In this document: positions 11,118-20,752 of the stretch, piece by piece
How the letters are laid out: each line of letters opens with the position of its first letter
Numbering within the stretch: position 1 is the stretch's first letter
Assembly (NCBI GenBank): GCA_014529385.2
Contig: CM043950.1
Location: 77,975,435 to 78,039,434, forward strand
Length of the DNA stretch: 64,000 nucleotides
Reading direction: 5' to 3'
From: Adiantum capillus-veneris
Lineage: Eukaryota; Streptophyta; Polypodiopsida; Polypodiales; Pteridaceae
Notes under the pieces: generated by a model
What the model was told of the DNA's origin: nothing
Database searches by the model: none
Seen by the model: the letters and a program-made list of their open reading frames with translations, nothing else
Translations under genes and position numbers: made by a program

Positions 11118-11243
11118 CATATGTTTTATGTGGTTGAAGACAAAGCTACGCAACATCCGTTGTTACTAGGACAACCATGGCAAAAGCAGTACAATGCAAT
11201 GAAAAATTGGAGCTCAAGTATGAGGAGGAAAGTCAGTGAATGA
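11118..11243 (+). pseudogene. Second retropepsin-like domain of element A, C-terminal half
   Basis: With element D and one TSD copy left out, the frame of 6148-6438 continues here without a shift. It carries the retropepsin C-terminal signature LLLGQPW followed by a short aromatic/basic helix, and ends at TGA (11241-11243). The equivalent motif in element B is ILGIPW at about 63080-63100. Two complete half-motifs in the right order and spacing are what justify calling this a protease-like fold. Confidence 0.7.
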
Positions 11244-11311
11244 CGTTCTCCAAAGCAACCGTACAAGTGCAAGCCAAAGAATCCAATGACAATGGTAAAT
11301 GACCTATAGAG

Positions 11312-11665
11312 GTGACGAAGGAGCAATGGCAACCAAAAGCCACTTCCACACAACCGGAATGCTTCTCAAACAAGAAATCTCATACATGGGTAGAGAAGAC
11401 AAAATATACACGCACAGCTCAACCTTGGCTAAAGACAGACTCAAAGTTGGTGTGGAGGCCAAAGGAGGTTGGGCCAGAGCAAACAAAGGTGAAAAACAAA
11501 GTCTTCAACACTAGACAAGAGAGTGATTTCATACAATCAAATTCAGTAAAACTGATCTGGATTCCAAAGAAGTTAATGACAGCACAAAGCCATAGCAAGG
11601 AACTTTGGATTCCAAAGATTTGTAAGCAAGAACTCCCTTCATTACAATCAACAGAGAATCCTTAG
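11312..11665 (+). pseudogene. Element A post-protease ORF with W-x-P-K repeats
   Basis: A frame of 117 codons follows protease domain 2 in a different frame. It is basic and contains a loosely repeated unit of Trp-x-Pro-Lys: QWQPK, VWRPK, IWIPK and LWIPK, spaced 15-40 residues apart, with Gln/Thr/Ser-rich linkers. I recognise no catalytic motif. Basic proteins with short Trp/Pro/Lys repeats may bind nucleic acid, but that is inference. Element B has a comparable post-protease frame at 62511-62723 with less obvious repeats. Confidence 0.4.
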
Positions 11666-11993
11666 TATTCAAGGACAGAGACATCACACCTTAAAGTCAA
11701 GCAGATTTGGGTAGCAAAGAGTTTATGGCAGGCACAGGCAAATTGAAAGCATATTTAGACTATCAAAAAGGACAAAAATGTAAATAAGAACCCAGGTAAT
11801 GATTCTATAACACAAATGCTACAGACAACCCAAATATTGCCCAAAAAACTGACAATCAAACAAAGATGGGCATTATTGGAAATATTGCTATTTCATCGAT
11901 CTACAATTGAATTCACCAGGCATGACCACAACAACTACAACGCTTCACTCTCAGACACTTCATAGTCATCCGCCGTTGGGAGGACTCAGACTA

Positions 11994-12006
11994 GGAGGGG
12001 GGGAGA
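11994..12006 (+). promoter_or_regulatory. Internal polypurine tract of element A
   Basis: The run GGAGGGGGGGAGA follows CTA. In element B the equivalent place (62347-62362, minus strand) reads CTAGGAGGGGTGGAAGGG. It is either a 3' polypurine tract of a separate upstream element or a central tract inside one large element. Confidence 0.55.
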
Positions 12007-13600
12007 TATACAGGTATACAGGAACTACAAGCAATAAGGACAAAGAAAATGATATTACAAGTGCAGTGTCTTACATGATTTCGAATTTTTTATGTTTGAT
12101 TGCGGATATTGATAATATCTATGCCCTTATATATACTTTTTTTTGCAATAATAAGAGATCAAATGATGAATTTGAGTCTCTAAGTTTGTTAACACGACTA
12201 AATATGCGTGTTTCTGGAGCCAAAAAGTTAAAAAAAGTGGTAATCCAAGTGGAGAAACCACAAATAAGTGTATATACATATACACGGGGTTACTAGCTAA
12301 TTATAATGTATTTTTGGAAATTTTTGGTTTCAATTTGGTATTTTTCTTTATTTTTTAGTATTTTCTTAATAAAAGTAAAAGAAAAATTAAAAAACAAGTG
12401 AAACGAGATCATAAAAAAGAAAAGAATAGATGGTGATGATCCTAATGACAGGAGCAACCCATGGTAAAAATTGGGCACAATTCGGGAAAAGTTGCAGAAA
12501 GCCCGAAATGGCAAAATTTTGGCAAAGTGGACAAATTTCTCAGAAATAGGTCAAACGGAGTCCAAATTGAGAAATTTCACATCCTAAAGTGCAGTTCACG
12601 ACGAGATAGGAGCACATGTCAAATTTGGTAACAAGTGAGCCGGGAAGTCCAGAGTAAAGTATTTTTGACTTCACTTACAAGCTCATTTGCACTATTACCC
12701 ACTTGGAGAGAGCAAAGAGCACACAGAAGCATCCGAACTTCTACAACCTTCTACGACCGCTACGAGAGCTCAGAGGACTACAAATATGAGAGGTAGACTC
12801 GTTGCCATAAGCTTTTGATGCTTAGCACTAACTTTTGTCGCGAAAACTAACAAAAACAAAGAAACAAGAGCAGACGGGGAAATGGGTAGAATGCTAGGTA
12901 GAGGCACAACCCCCTAACCAAACCATGCAAGAACCAATAGGTGTCTTACCCTAGTGTAGAAGATGAGTTTCTAACTCTCAAAGTATGAGAAAGACCAACT
13001 GAAAAAACCCTAGGTCAATAGAGCCTACAAGCGGCAAACAGGAAAAAGTTGTCGAAACGCCACAAAACTTCACAAGAAGCTTGAAAACATCGAGGGCAAT
13101 GCAACCATGGAGTATCTTCAGGTTTGGACCACCAAAAGTGGGTCAAAACAACCGATTCAGTAGCAACAGACACACAAAGCGTCATTTTGGCATAACGGCA
13201 CAACCGACTGCCATGAAACTTCACAAGCAACTTCAAATAGTCATCAATGAAACAAGCAACTTCAAATAGTCATCAATGACACATGTGTACAAGCAAAACC
13301 CAAAAGAAAGCCGTTTCACTTACCAATGGTGAAAAAGACGCTTTCGGACAATCAAATGGCTAAAGGTGGAAAAGAAGGAACCAAAGTCGAGTCCAACCAC
13401 ATAGACGACTTCCCAACAACTCAAATGAGCTCGAGATGCAACTCTTGAGGAGAAAGATCGAGGAAAATCAACTCCAACACCAAAAGACGACTTCGGAGAC
13501 TGAAATGCCTACAAAGGAGGCTTTTAACTAAACTTATGATTTTTAAGGTTGAAAACTAGTTAGCAGGGCTTAGGGCACTAGCAAAAACCATGCTTTTCAC
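12007..13600. other. Non-coding spacer between the two halves of element A
   Basis: No gene was seen. The first part is AT-rich, with TATA-like runs near 12125 and poly-A/T tracts to 12420. The remainder has low-complexity purine-rich text. A 29-bp unit is tandemly duplicated at about 13223-13280, and the phrase AAACTTCACAAG recurs ~150 bp apart. It could hold an LTR if the two halves are separate elements, but it lacks the LTR promoter signature found after 18424. Confidence 0.45.
13223..13280. repeat. 29-bp tandem duplication
   Basis: The unit containing CAAGCAACTTCAAATAGTC occurs twice head to tail with period 29. Confidence 0.85.
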
Positions 13601-13624
13601 AAAAAAACACTTCTATCAAGAATA

Positions 13625-14629
13625 GACATCATACGCGTATGATGTCTCACAGCATGATTTTCACATCATCTTGAACACATGAATGCATAGCCTCTTTCTA
13701 TATGCTAACAACATCAAATGTACAAAGTATCATGAGATTTGGAGTTGAAAAACCAATTGGAAACTAAAAAGACGCAAAGTAGGGCAAAAAACCGACTTAT
13801 GGCCCTAAATTTGCCAAAATAGCTCCAAACCCAATGAAACTTTGTAGGGATGTTGTTCAACACATGCACAAGCCATCTGGAACCAAAAAGTACCATTTTG
13901 GCCAAAAAGACATCATACGCGTATGATGTCACTTTGCTTATACAGAGCCAAAATTGATCATTTTTCATCATATATCCATTATATATATCAAATACATGCC
14001 ACATATGAAGTTTGGTACCATTTGGTCAAGGGGATCACTCCATTAGCCCAATTAGTGGAAAATACTTTATTTAGAGTCTAATCTTGCCAAAATACATCAT
14101 ACTCAACTTCAAGTCAAGATTTGGGTACACACAGTCCTTTTCTATCATATTGGAGCCCACAGAACCAATCTCATGCAAAAATGACACAAAAGACATCATA
14201 CGCGTATGATGTCTCCAGAGCCAATTAGTCCAAACTATACCCAAATTTCATAAAATCATTGTCTAAGCCTATATAAAGCCAAATCGAAGCTTACAATGCA
14301 AAATGGTTCAAATTTACTCAAAAAGACATCATACGCGTATGATGTCTCCCTACTTGATTTTTGCATTTTAGAGTTGCAACCACCACACAGACGTGATCTA
14401 CATGCCATTTGAGAGCCAACCACCAAGTTTCATCCAATTTGGATCACAAAATCCAATTCCCTCTCAATATCTTGCAAAGAGCATGACCAGGACTAAAATG
14501 ACCATAACTTGACCAAATGGGACCCAAATTCAAATCCAGGCATATAGAATGGATGTATGCACTATTAGCTACAAGCACAACCAATATCAAGCCATTTTGA
14601 CACAAAAGACATCATAGGAGTATGATGTC
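13625..14629. repeat. 22-bp palindrome array with ~283-bp periodicity, second array (5 copies)
   Basis: Copies are at 13625-13646, 13909-13930, 14192-14213 and 14325-14346 (all perfect: GACATCATACG plus its reverse complement) and at 14608-14629 (centre changed to AGGAG). Starts are 284, 283, 133 and 283 bp apart. The intervening text shows degenerate recurring phrases (CATGATTTT after a palindrome, CATTTGGAT, ACCATAACTTG). This suggests an old tandem repeat in which the palindrome was kept while the rest drifted. Confidence 0.85.
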
Positions 14630-14780
14630 TCTAGCATGATTTTGCACCGAAATTTCATATTTTTCCACATGCATTGCATCCTTAGGCCCTGAATAGCTTC
14701 TGTTTCAATTTTTAAGTCATTTGGATAATTAAAACCTTAGTTTTGGCTTTCAGTACTGAAAAAGACGCTAACTTCTGAAA

Positions 14781-15602
14781 TTGGAGTTACAGGATCCATG
14801 GATTCGGGGAAGTCGTCCAACAAAGAGAAAGAGACCGACACTCAGGCAAGCAATAACAGAAGCTGAGCCATTTTCTATTTCCCCAGAGACTCTCAAGCCC
14901 ACAAATACTTGGATAGAAGAACAAGGGATAAAGATATACCAAGGTACTTTCAAAGACCCACGGGGACAAACAATGGATATCCCAATGATTCCCCAAGAAC
15001 TGGTGGACTACAACAGAACAGAGGAGATAAGCAGATACCTGGAAAGGGCAGATCTCCGCAGTTTTTTTACTTCCAAACCATCAGGAGTAGATGCCCAAAG
15101 AGTGTATGAGTTTGTAACCACCGTATAGAAAGACGAAATGGCTACACTCACAGCCTGGGATGGGGGAAAAGTTGAAGTGGTTATCACTCCTCAGCTCATT
15201 GCAGATGCTCTAAAGTTGCACAACAAAGGAAGCTAAGTCAGAGAAAGACGAGAAGCTATAGAAGTGTATGGGCCAAAGAAGCAAAATGCCACCTATGAAG
15301 ACATGGCAGATCCAAGTGCGGCAAAGCTTTGCTGGCTCTACAACCAATTCTTACACATATACAGCAAAAGGCCACAAAAGTATACCACACCACCACATGC
15401 TATTTCCACAACAATCACTTGGGCAATAAAGAGCAACATCCCGAAGGAAGTCAATTATGCTCAGCACATTCATGAGCAAGTAATTGCTTTGCAGAACGAG
15501 AAGACAAAGTACATTGGGGGATCCGAAGTGTTGACTAAGATAGCTTATGAAGCTATCGGAGCAAGGAACCAGTGGCCAAAGGCTTGCAAAACCAATGGCT
15601 AA
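14781..15602 (+). pseudogene. Element A 3' module, N-terminal domain (plant transposon-protein-like)
   Basis: One frame from ~14781 to 15602 is interrupted by TAG (15126-15128) and TAA (~15234). No clear ATG starts the frame; a neighbouring frame has an ATG at 14798. The protein shows a short segment before VVITPQLIADALKL, then an H-I-Y-S-K-R-P-x-x-Y block and a helix ending in VNYAQHIHEQVIAL. Order and hydrophobic pattern resemble the domain annotated in plant genomes as a putative plant transposon protein, found in 3' or separate ORFs of Ty3 elements; that assignment is by pattern only. The same domain is present in element B (59320-60162). Confidence 0.5.
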
Positions 15603-15646
15603 AAGAGATAGATGAAGATGAAGACTAGCCAGAGGTCACCAAGAGA

Positions 15647-17259
15647 GTGTCAACAAGGGCAAGGCGGAAGCTAGAGATTGTTTTTGAGCCAGAAGAAGAA
15701 GAAGACGAGCCCCTCAAGAAGAATACCAAGAAGAAACCCGCTCCCAAGCAAACTAAGAGCCAAAAAGCCGCCAGAATGGAGAGGCTGATTGAAGATTGTA
15801 GAGCCGAGCGAGCTATAAAAGGAGATTTTGAGGAAAAGTGGGTACTAGACCCAACTCAAGTCGGAGCCAGTTCAACAAGACCCCATATTGATCAGTACAA
15901 TCAATATATCAAGGCTTATGAAGAATTTGAAGCTATATTGGAGCAGCAACTAGTAGAGCCATACACCAAAGCAGAAGTTGAGAACCTTAAAGCTGAATTA
16001 AAAGGAGGTGATAAGGGCAAGGGCAAGCTAGAAGAGTCTAGTCCTAAAGGAGAGGAAAAGATAGTGGAGGAAACGACTACTGAAGTGGAGGTGGATGTAC
16101 TAGAAAAGCCCGAAATACAGCAAGAGGAGAAGGCAACGGATCCAATTCAAGAGAAGAAAGAGAAATATGATGCTCTAATAGACACAGGATATACTCAAGA
16201 AGAGGCCCTCAAGGTTGTGTATGGATTGCCTTAACACAGGAAGAACGGAGAGGAACAGAGAGAGGGACCAAGAATCGATTCGAGAGAGAGCACAGGCTGG
16301 TACCTAAGAAGGCAGAGGATGAGCTCGAAGATGAAGATGGAAGAGATATCCAAAAAGTGCATCAACTATTGCAGCAGATCAAAGCCGGATCAAAGAGAAT
16401 GAGGGACAACAAAGAAGAAGCGGAAAAGAGAGAAGATGAGATGGAAACAAAATATGAGAGTGCACTAGAAGAATCAGAGTACCTCAAGGCATCTCTCCTA
16501 GAAGCAAAAAATGAAAGAGATGGACTGATCCTCCAACTTGCTGATGCTTCAAGAGAGGTGACCAGAGCACAAGAAGACAAAGAAAGAATTAATGAGGAAT
16601 TGGAAGCTGCAAAGAACGAGCTCATTGAGCTACGAGAAAGGATGGAGCTGTAGGATTAAACAATCCTAAGGCTTAGATCCACACCAAGAGCTAGCAAAGC
16701 AAGAGTACAGCCAGAGGGAGCAATAATCCCCGGTATGGAAGATCAAGTCCGGATCTTGCAAAGAGAATTGAGGCTAGAGCAAGTGCAAAGATTGCACATT
16801 GCAGAGGGCTCATTAGCTGCAGAAGAACGACTGACATAAGAGACCCAAGCACTGAGAGCAGAGAATGAGGCCCTCCGAAAGAAACTCCAAGATCTGCAAG
16901 ACAAAATGATAAAAGATACAGAGGATCAGCAAGAAGAAACAGGCGGGGCAGTCGTGGAGCTTCCAGAGACTGGGGAAGCCACAACAAGTGAAGATCCAGC
17001 CTCTGCTGAAGACGAGGCCACAACATCAAGACTTACCGAGGATGAGGGAAAAAGATTGCATGAGCAGGCAACAGAGAAGAGTGCAAAGGCGGCCATGGAG
17101 TGGGAAAGAAGACTCATGTTCTCCATTGGACTTCAAGGGGTGGATACTAAGGTGCTGCAAGAACAGTGGATGCAACATACATTGCCCCTCCCTCTACTAA
17201 AGTTTGAAGTACTGAAAACAAAGAAAAGGATAGAAGAAGAGCAGTATGTTGTGCTATAG
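15647..17259 (+). pseudogene. Element A 3' module, acidic/coiled-coil middle region
   Basis: Two frames succeed each other (15647-16234, then 16357-17259) with TAG-type breaks at 16651-16653 and 17257-17259. The region is Glu/Lys rich. It starts with a basic patch (KKNTKKKPAPKQ), then a Glu/Pro-rich acidic stretch, and then a long heptad-like coiled coil (about 16360-16650 and 16730-16910) with regular Leu/Ala/Glu spacing. No catalytic motif was seen. Element B has the equivalent at 58229-59184. Such coiled coils suggest self-assembly, but the function is unknown. Confidence 0.5.
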
Positions 17260-17331
17260 GAAGGCGACGTCACAAAAGAGGAGGAATCAAAGAAGATAGT
17301 AGACTCCCAACCGAGATGGAGGAAAGGGTGG

Positions 17332-18370
17332 TTGACAAAGTATCCAACCTACCTAATCTATTTGGTGGAGGCACCCAAGGAAGTTAGAGAAGATGCAACA
17401 TTCTGTCCAGTGCCTCGAGTCAGGAGTTGGCAAGAACATGACAGAATCAGAGCAAAGAAGCCGAATTGGCTTAATTACCCCAAGATGCCAGGACCGAAGG
17501 TGGGAGAGAAAATAAGTAAGGCCTACATGGTGAAAACCCTAACGGGCACCATTAAGCTCTTTACTGGCTCTCCTGACCTTTCATGTCAAATGCTCAAAAA
17601 GATTTGCAGAACATTACTGGCTTGCATTGAAGTGTTCGCGCCGGATAAAGCTATCAGCTCAACATTGTTGTCAACGACCGACACAGTGACACATATGATG
17701 CATGATCTAGCCTTGTAGCAATCTCCAAAAGTGTTACACCGCATTAGGAAAATTTTGAACTCATTTTTGGGCCTTTTAAGAGTGCCACATCATCAAAATT
17801 GTACAAAAGAAAGAAACCCGGTAGACCCCTCGAAATATTGCTTAGAACCCCATGATATGACCTATCATTGGAAAGTTCTTGAAAAATGGATTCTAAAGAG
17901 CCAAGGTCCGAAAAGTTTGGATGAGTTCTATGAAAGTTATGCCATTTTTTTTCAATCAGCCAGGTTTTGTTACCGTTACGATAATCTAAAATCACCTTTT
18001 TCTAGATCTACATGAAGGCAGTCCGATACATGCATGCTATATATCAATAGATAGCATTTGAAGAGTAGATTCTAAATATCCAACCTCCGAAAAGTTTGGA
18101 TCTTATTTGCAAAAAATTTACCGATCCCCACTTTTTGAAAGCTATGCCACATCAACAATTCTTACAAGGCCCATTTTGTAGTCCAAACTTTTCCTAATGC
18201 TTTTATTAGAGAATCATGTTTATGACTAATCTCCACATGCAAGCCTTTGAGGAGGCATTCTATACTGGTTTCTTTACTCATGAAAGTAAGATATTCGGCC
18301 CTACACTGACCATTGGAAACCTGAGATACAAGTCACATCTTCAGATGCTGAAATCAATGGGACTCCACTA
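17332..18370 (+). pseudogene. Element A 3' module, C-terminal domain (split by an insertion)
   Basis: The frame 17332-17718 holds a conserved block: a PRVRSWQEHD segment, a P-x-W-L-N-Y-P segment, then YMVKTLTG and a helix ending in LLACIEVF. Element B has the same string of motifs at 57374-57721 (RVRAWQEHE, TWLNYP, YMVKTLT) and LLTCIEVF at 57168-57443. The coding trace resumes after an insertion at about 18229 (QAFEEAFYTGFF), matching AFKEAFYTGFF in element B, and fades before the polypurine tract. The domain is unrecognised but clearly shared, so it was under constraint in both lineages. Confidence 0.55.
17727..18227. mobile_element. MITE-like insertion, ~500 bp
   Basis: The direct repeat AATCTCC flanks the segment (17720-17726 and 18228-18234). 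Near the ends, GCATTAGGAAAA (from 17741) and its reverse complement (near 18197-18208) start imperfect inverted repeats of roughly 45 bp that both include TGGGCC. Two internal direct repeats contain CCGAAAAGTTTGGAT. It interrupts the C-terminal domain of the 3' module. No transposase is present. Confidence 0.6.
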
Positions 18371-18410
18371 AAGACAAAGCAAGGATGTCATGTCAGGGAC
18401 GACCTGAACG

Positions 18411-18423
18411 CTGGGGGGGGGAG
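18411..18423 (+). promoter_or_regulatory. 3' polypurine tract of element A
   Basis: A G-run followed by AG directly precedes the LTR start TGTTGAGCGG at 18424. Confidence 0.7.
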
Positions 18424-19060
18424 TGTTGAGCGGAGGACTACACCTATACATTTTTGCTAACACTCATATTTTTGTAAACACTTATTGTAATAAATGTCTT
18501 TTCGACATTTCATTTTTTCATGGAGCCAATTCATTGTAATTAGCGGGACTCAATTGAGTTTCCAGTTTGTATTCCCCAAGTAGTTTCACCTACTTATGTA
18601 ATTAGATTAGAGATGTGTTCACACCTCCAAGGCTGAGGTATAAGAGCCAATTATTGTAAACCTAAGGACAGTTTTTTGAATCATTAAGAAAGATAAGTTT
18701 TGAAGCACCGTGACTGTCTGAGATAGAGAGAGAGAGAGAGAGAGAGTCTATCCTCTTGTTACGCGAGATATGGACCCGCCATTGGAAAAGCGACACTGCC
18801 ATTGTGTTAGCCACGGCAAGAGCTACCCACCGATACCAAGTGTGCGAGCATTCGGCTTCTACGTGAGGTGAGCTCCCATGAGCTTCTATGTGAGTTTTCT
18901 CCCTACCTGTGTGACGGAATTGAGCGTGCCATATATCTATAGAACCACAGCGAGTAGAGCTACACATTAGTACCATCAGAGTCGAAATTCGGTCACCTAA
19001 ATGTTTTGGCCTGTCTTCATACGTGTTTATCGCACAGAGTGGTTACAAGTTGAGATTGTG
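18424..19060 (+). repeat. 3' LTR of element A (right end approximate)
   Basis: It starts TGTTGAGCGG after the polypurine tract. A promoter-like GGTATAAGAGCCAATT lies ~215 bp in (TATA at 18639). The LTR of element B has GGTATAAAAGCCAATT ~220 bp from its start, so the two LTRs are related. A (GA)n run lies at ~18726-18747. The 3' boundary was not determined because no second copy is in the window. Confidence 0.55.
18639..18646 (+). promoter_or_regulatory. LTR TATA box of element A
   Basis: TATAAGAG in the context GGCTGAGGTATAAGAGCC is conserved in sequence and distance with element B (minus strand, TATAAAAG from 56710). Confidence 0.6.
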
Positions 19061-19350
19061 TTGTAGATTCATAGGGTATCGTCCTTACCTAGTGTAGAGA
19101 CTCCCCTTTGAGTTTGATGTTGATTCGATGACTTTAGATCATGTTTCGGATAGCATTTGTTTGTAGTACGGATTTCAGCTATTTGCGTATTTGAGAACTT
19201 AGGTTTGATTTCCTTGGTAGTGATTGTCATTAGAAGGTTGAGTAGGTGATTTGACACCCACCTATTTGTTTCCATGCACGTCCGGGTCAAGATCCATCCT
19301 CGTCTGACATTCTTGTTTGTCGGTTGAGTTCTCGCTATCATAGCCACCGC

Positions 19351-20610
19351 TAGCGGCGTAACCGCCCAACCAAAAGAATTCAAGAGGATACGTAGGAAAG
19401 CATATGGGTACTTTTTGAGGGATAGTTACTTGTGGAAGCATCCTAAACAAAAGGGTGCTACACCACAATGGGTTATATGTAAAAAAGAGACTCAAGTAAA
19501 GCTCATGCAAGAGTTTCATGAGAGTCTATGGGCTGGACAGAGGGGTGTGTGGGCAACCTTCTCCAAGTTGAAAGAAAAATACTGGTGGAAGGGTATGTAT
19601 AAAGATGTATCTCAGTTTGTAGAGTCTTGTGTAACTTGTCAAATGTATTCAAATGTCGGACATCGTGATGGATTGCACCCTACATATCCACTAGCCATGC
19701 ACTATCAATGGGTTGTGGATCTAGTCACAATGCCTCTAGGACTCTGGCAGATGAGATACTTGGTTCTTGCACGCGAAGACCTGACTAACCACGTTGAAGG
19801 AAGAGAATTAAGGGCCAAAACCACAGAAGCTGTGTGTAAAGTCCTTCTGGATGATGTGATTTGCCTTTATGGTTGTGTGGGAAAGATCACTACAGATAGA
19901 GGTGAGTTGGATGCCGAGGATGCAAGGGAGTTCTTTTCCAGATTAGAATCAAGCTTTCTCTTACTACAGCTTACAACCCTGAAGGCAATGGAAAGAGTGA
20001 AAGAGGGCATCCTCCTATCATCAAAGATTCAGCCAAGGCTTGCGAAGGAAGAGTTCGTGAGTGGCCAAAATTGTTACCATATGCTTTATGGGCTGATCGT
20101 ACAACACATAGCTCAGTAAACTGGCTACATGCCTATGGAGCTAATGTATGGTCAAAAGCCAGTGATGCCGATTGAAGATACAATTCTTACATGGAATGTA
20201 CTACCTTGGAAAATGGGCTTAGCAGGGAAGGTCTCCTTGCACTGCGTATAAGGCAGCTAGAGAGAAGACGTGGAGACATTGAAACTGCAAAATAACGACT
20301 CAAAAATTGAAGGTTGAAAAACAAGGACTACTTTGATAAGCGACATCGACTCAGGAGCAAAGCAATTGACAAAGATGACTGGGTTTTAGTGTATGATAGT
20401 AGCCTTGATAACCAGCACACAGTCATGCGTAATTTCTCAAAAAGATGGTTTGGACCATATGTTGTAAAGAATGTGCATGAAAATTCTACTTACAGCTTGT
20501 CTGAACTAGATGGTACAGAGGTAGAGATTACCATTGCAAGAAAAAGGATCAAAATGTTTAAGAGAAGAGGAGACAATGATCTAGAAGATGTTGATGAGGA
20601 GGAAGAATAA
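19351..20610 (+). pseudogene. Ty3/gypsy integrase relic (element E)
   Basis: The block begins 5'-truncated near 19351 and contains the integrase zinc domain (HES..., then ESCVTCQ). The second His of the usual G-H-x-G motif is Gln (AGQRG). The core has its first Asp in WVVDLV and second Asp in ITTDRG. A frameshift near 19950 moves the catalytic-Glu segment (YNPEGNGKSERGH) to another frame. The C-terminal domain at 20314-20610 ends in an acidic tail. RT and protease are absent from the window. It lies immediately left of a plausible LTR, so this is the 3' end of a dead element that sits beside element A's LTR. Confidence 0.75.
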
Positions 20611-20752
20611 AACATAGGTGAAGATCAAAGTAAAGATGAAGCTTTCGAATCATTCAGTGAAGACAAAAGCAAGGAAGATGTACAAGAGGGCTAATCTTAC
20701 AAAGAGACAATGTGCCACATACCGGAGGATTTGCAGGTTTAGAGGGGGTCGA

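Larger units (their letters stand above)
1..19060 (+). mobile_element. Element A: giant Ty3/gypsy-like LTR retrotransposon, 5' LTR outside window
   Basis: The modules run in one direction: leader with palindromes (1-1023), Gag (1024-3859), protease 1 (3789-5530), integrase C-terminus (5531-6147), protease-like domain 2 (6148-6438 and 11118-11243), W-x-P-K ORF (11312-11665), internal polypurine tract (11994-12006), spacer, second palindrome array, 3' ORF module (14781-18370), polypurine tract and LTR from 18424. Element D (6439-11112) is nested inside. The LTR promoter signature seen after 18424 is not found at 12007-13600. I therefore infer one element rather than two elements separated by a shared LTR, but two adjacent elements remain possible. 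RT and RNase H are missing and many frames carry stops, so this copy is dead. Confidence 0.55.

Noticed and set aside
11312-11665. Envelope-like gene in element A after protease 2
   Set aside because: No signal peptide, membrane segment or cysteine pattern is visible; the protein is basic and polar with W-x-P-K repeats.
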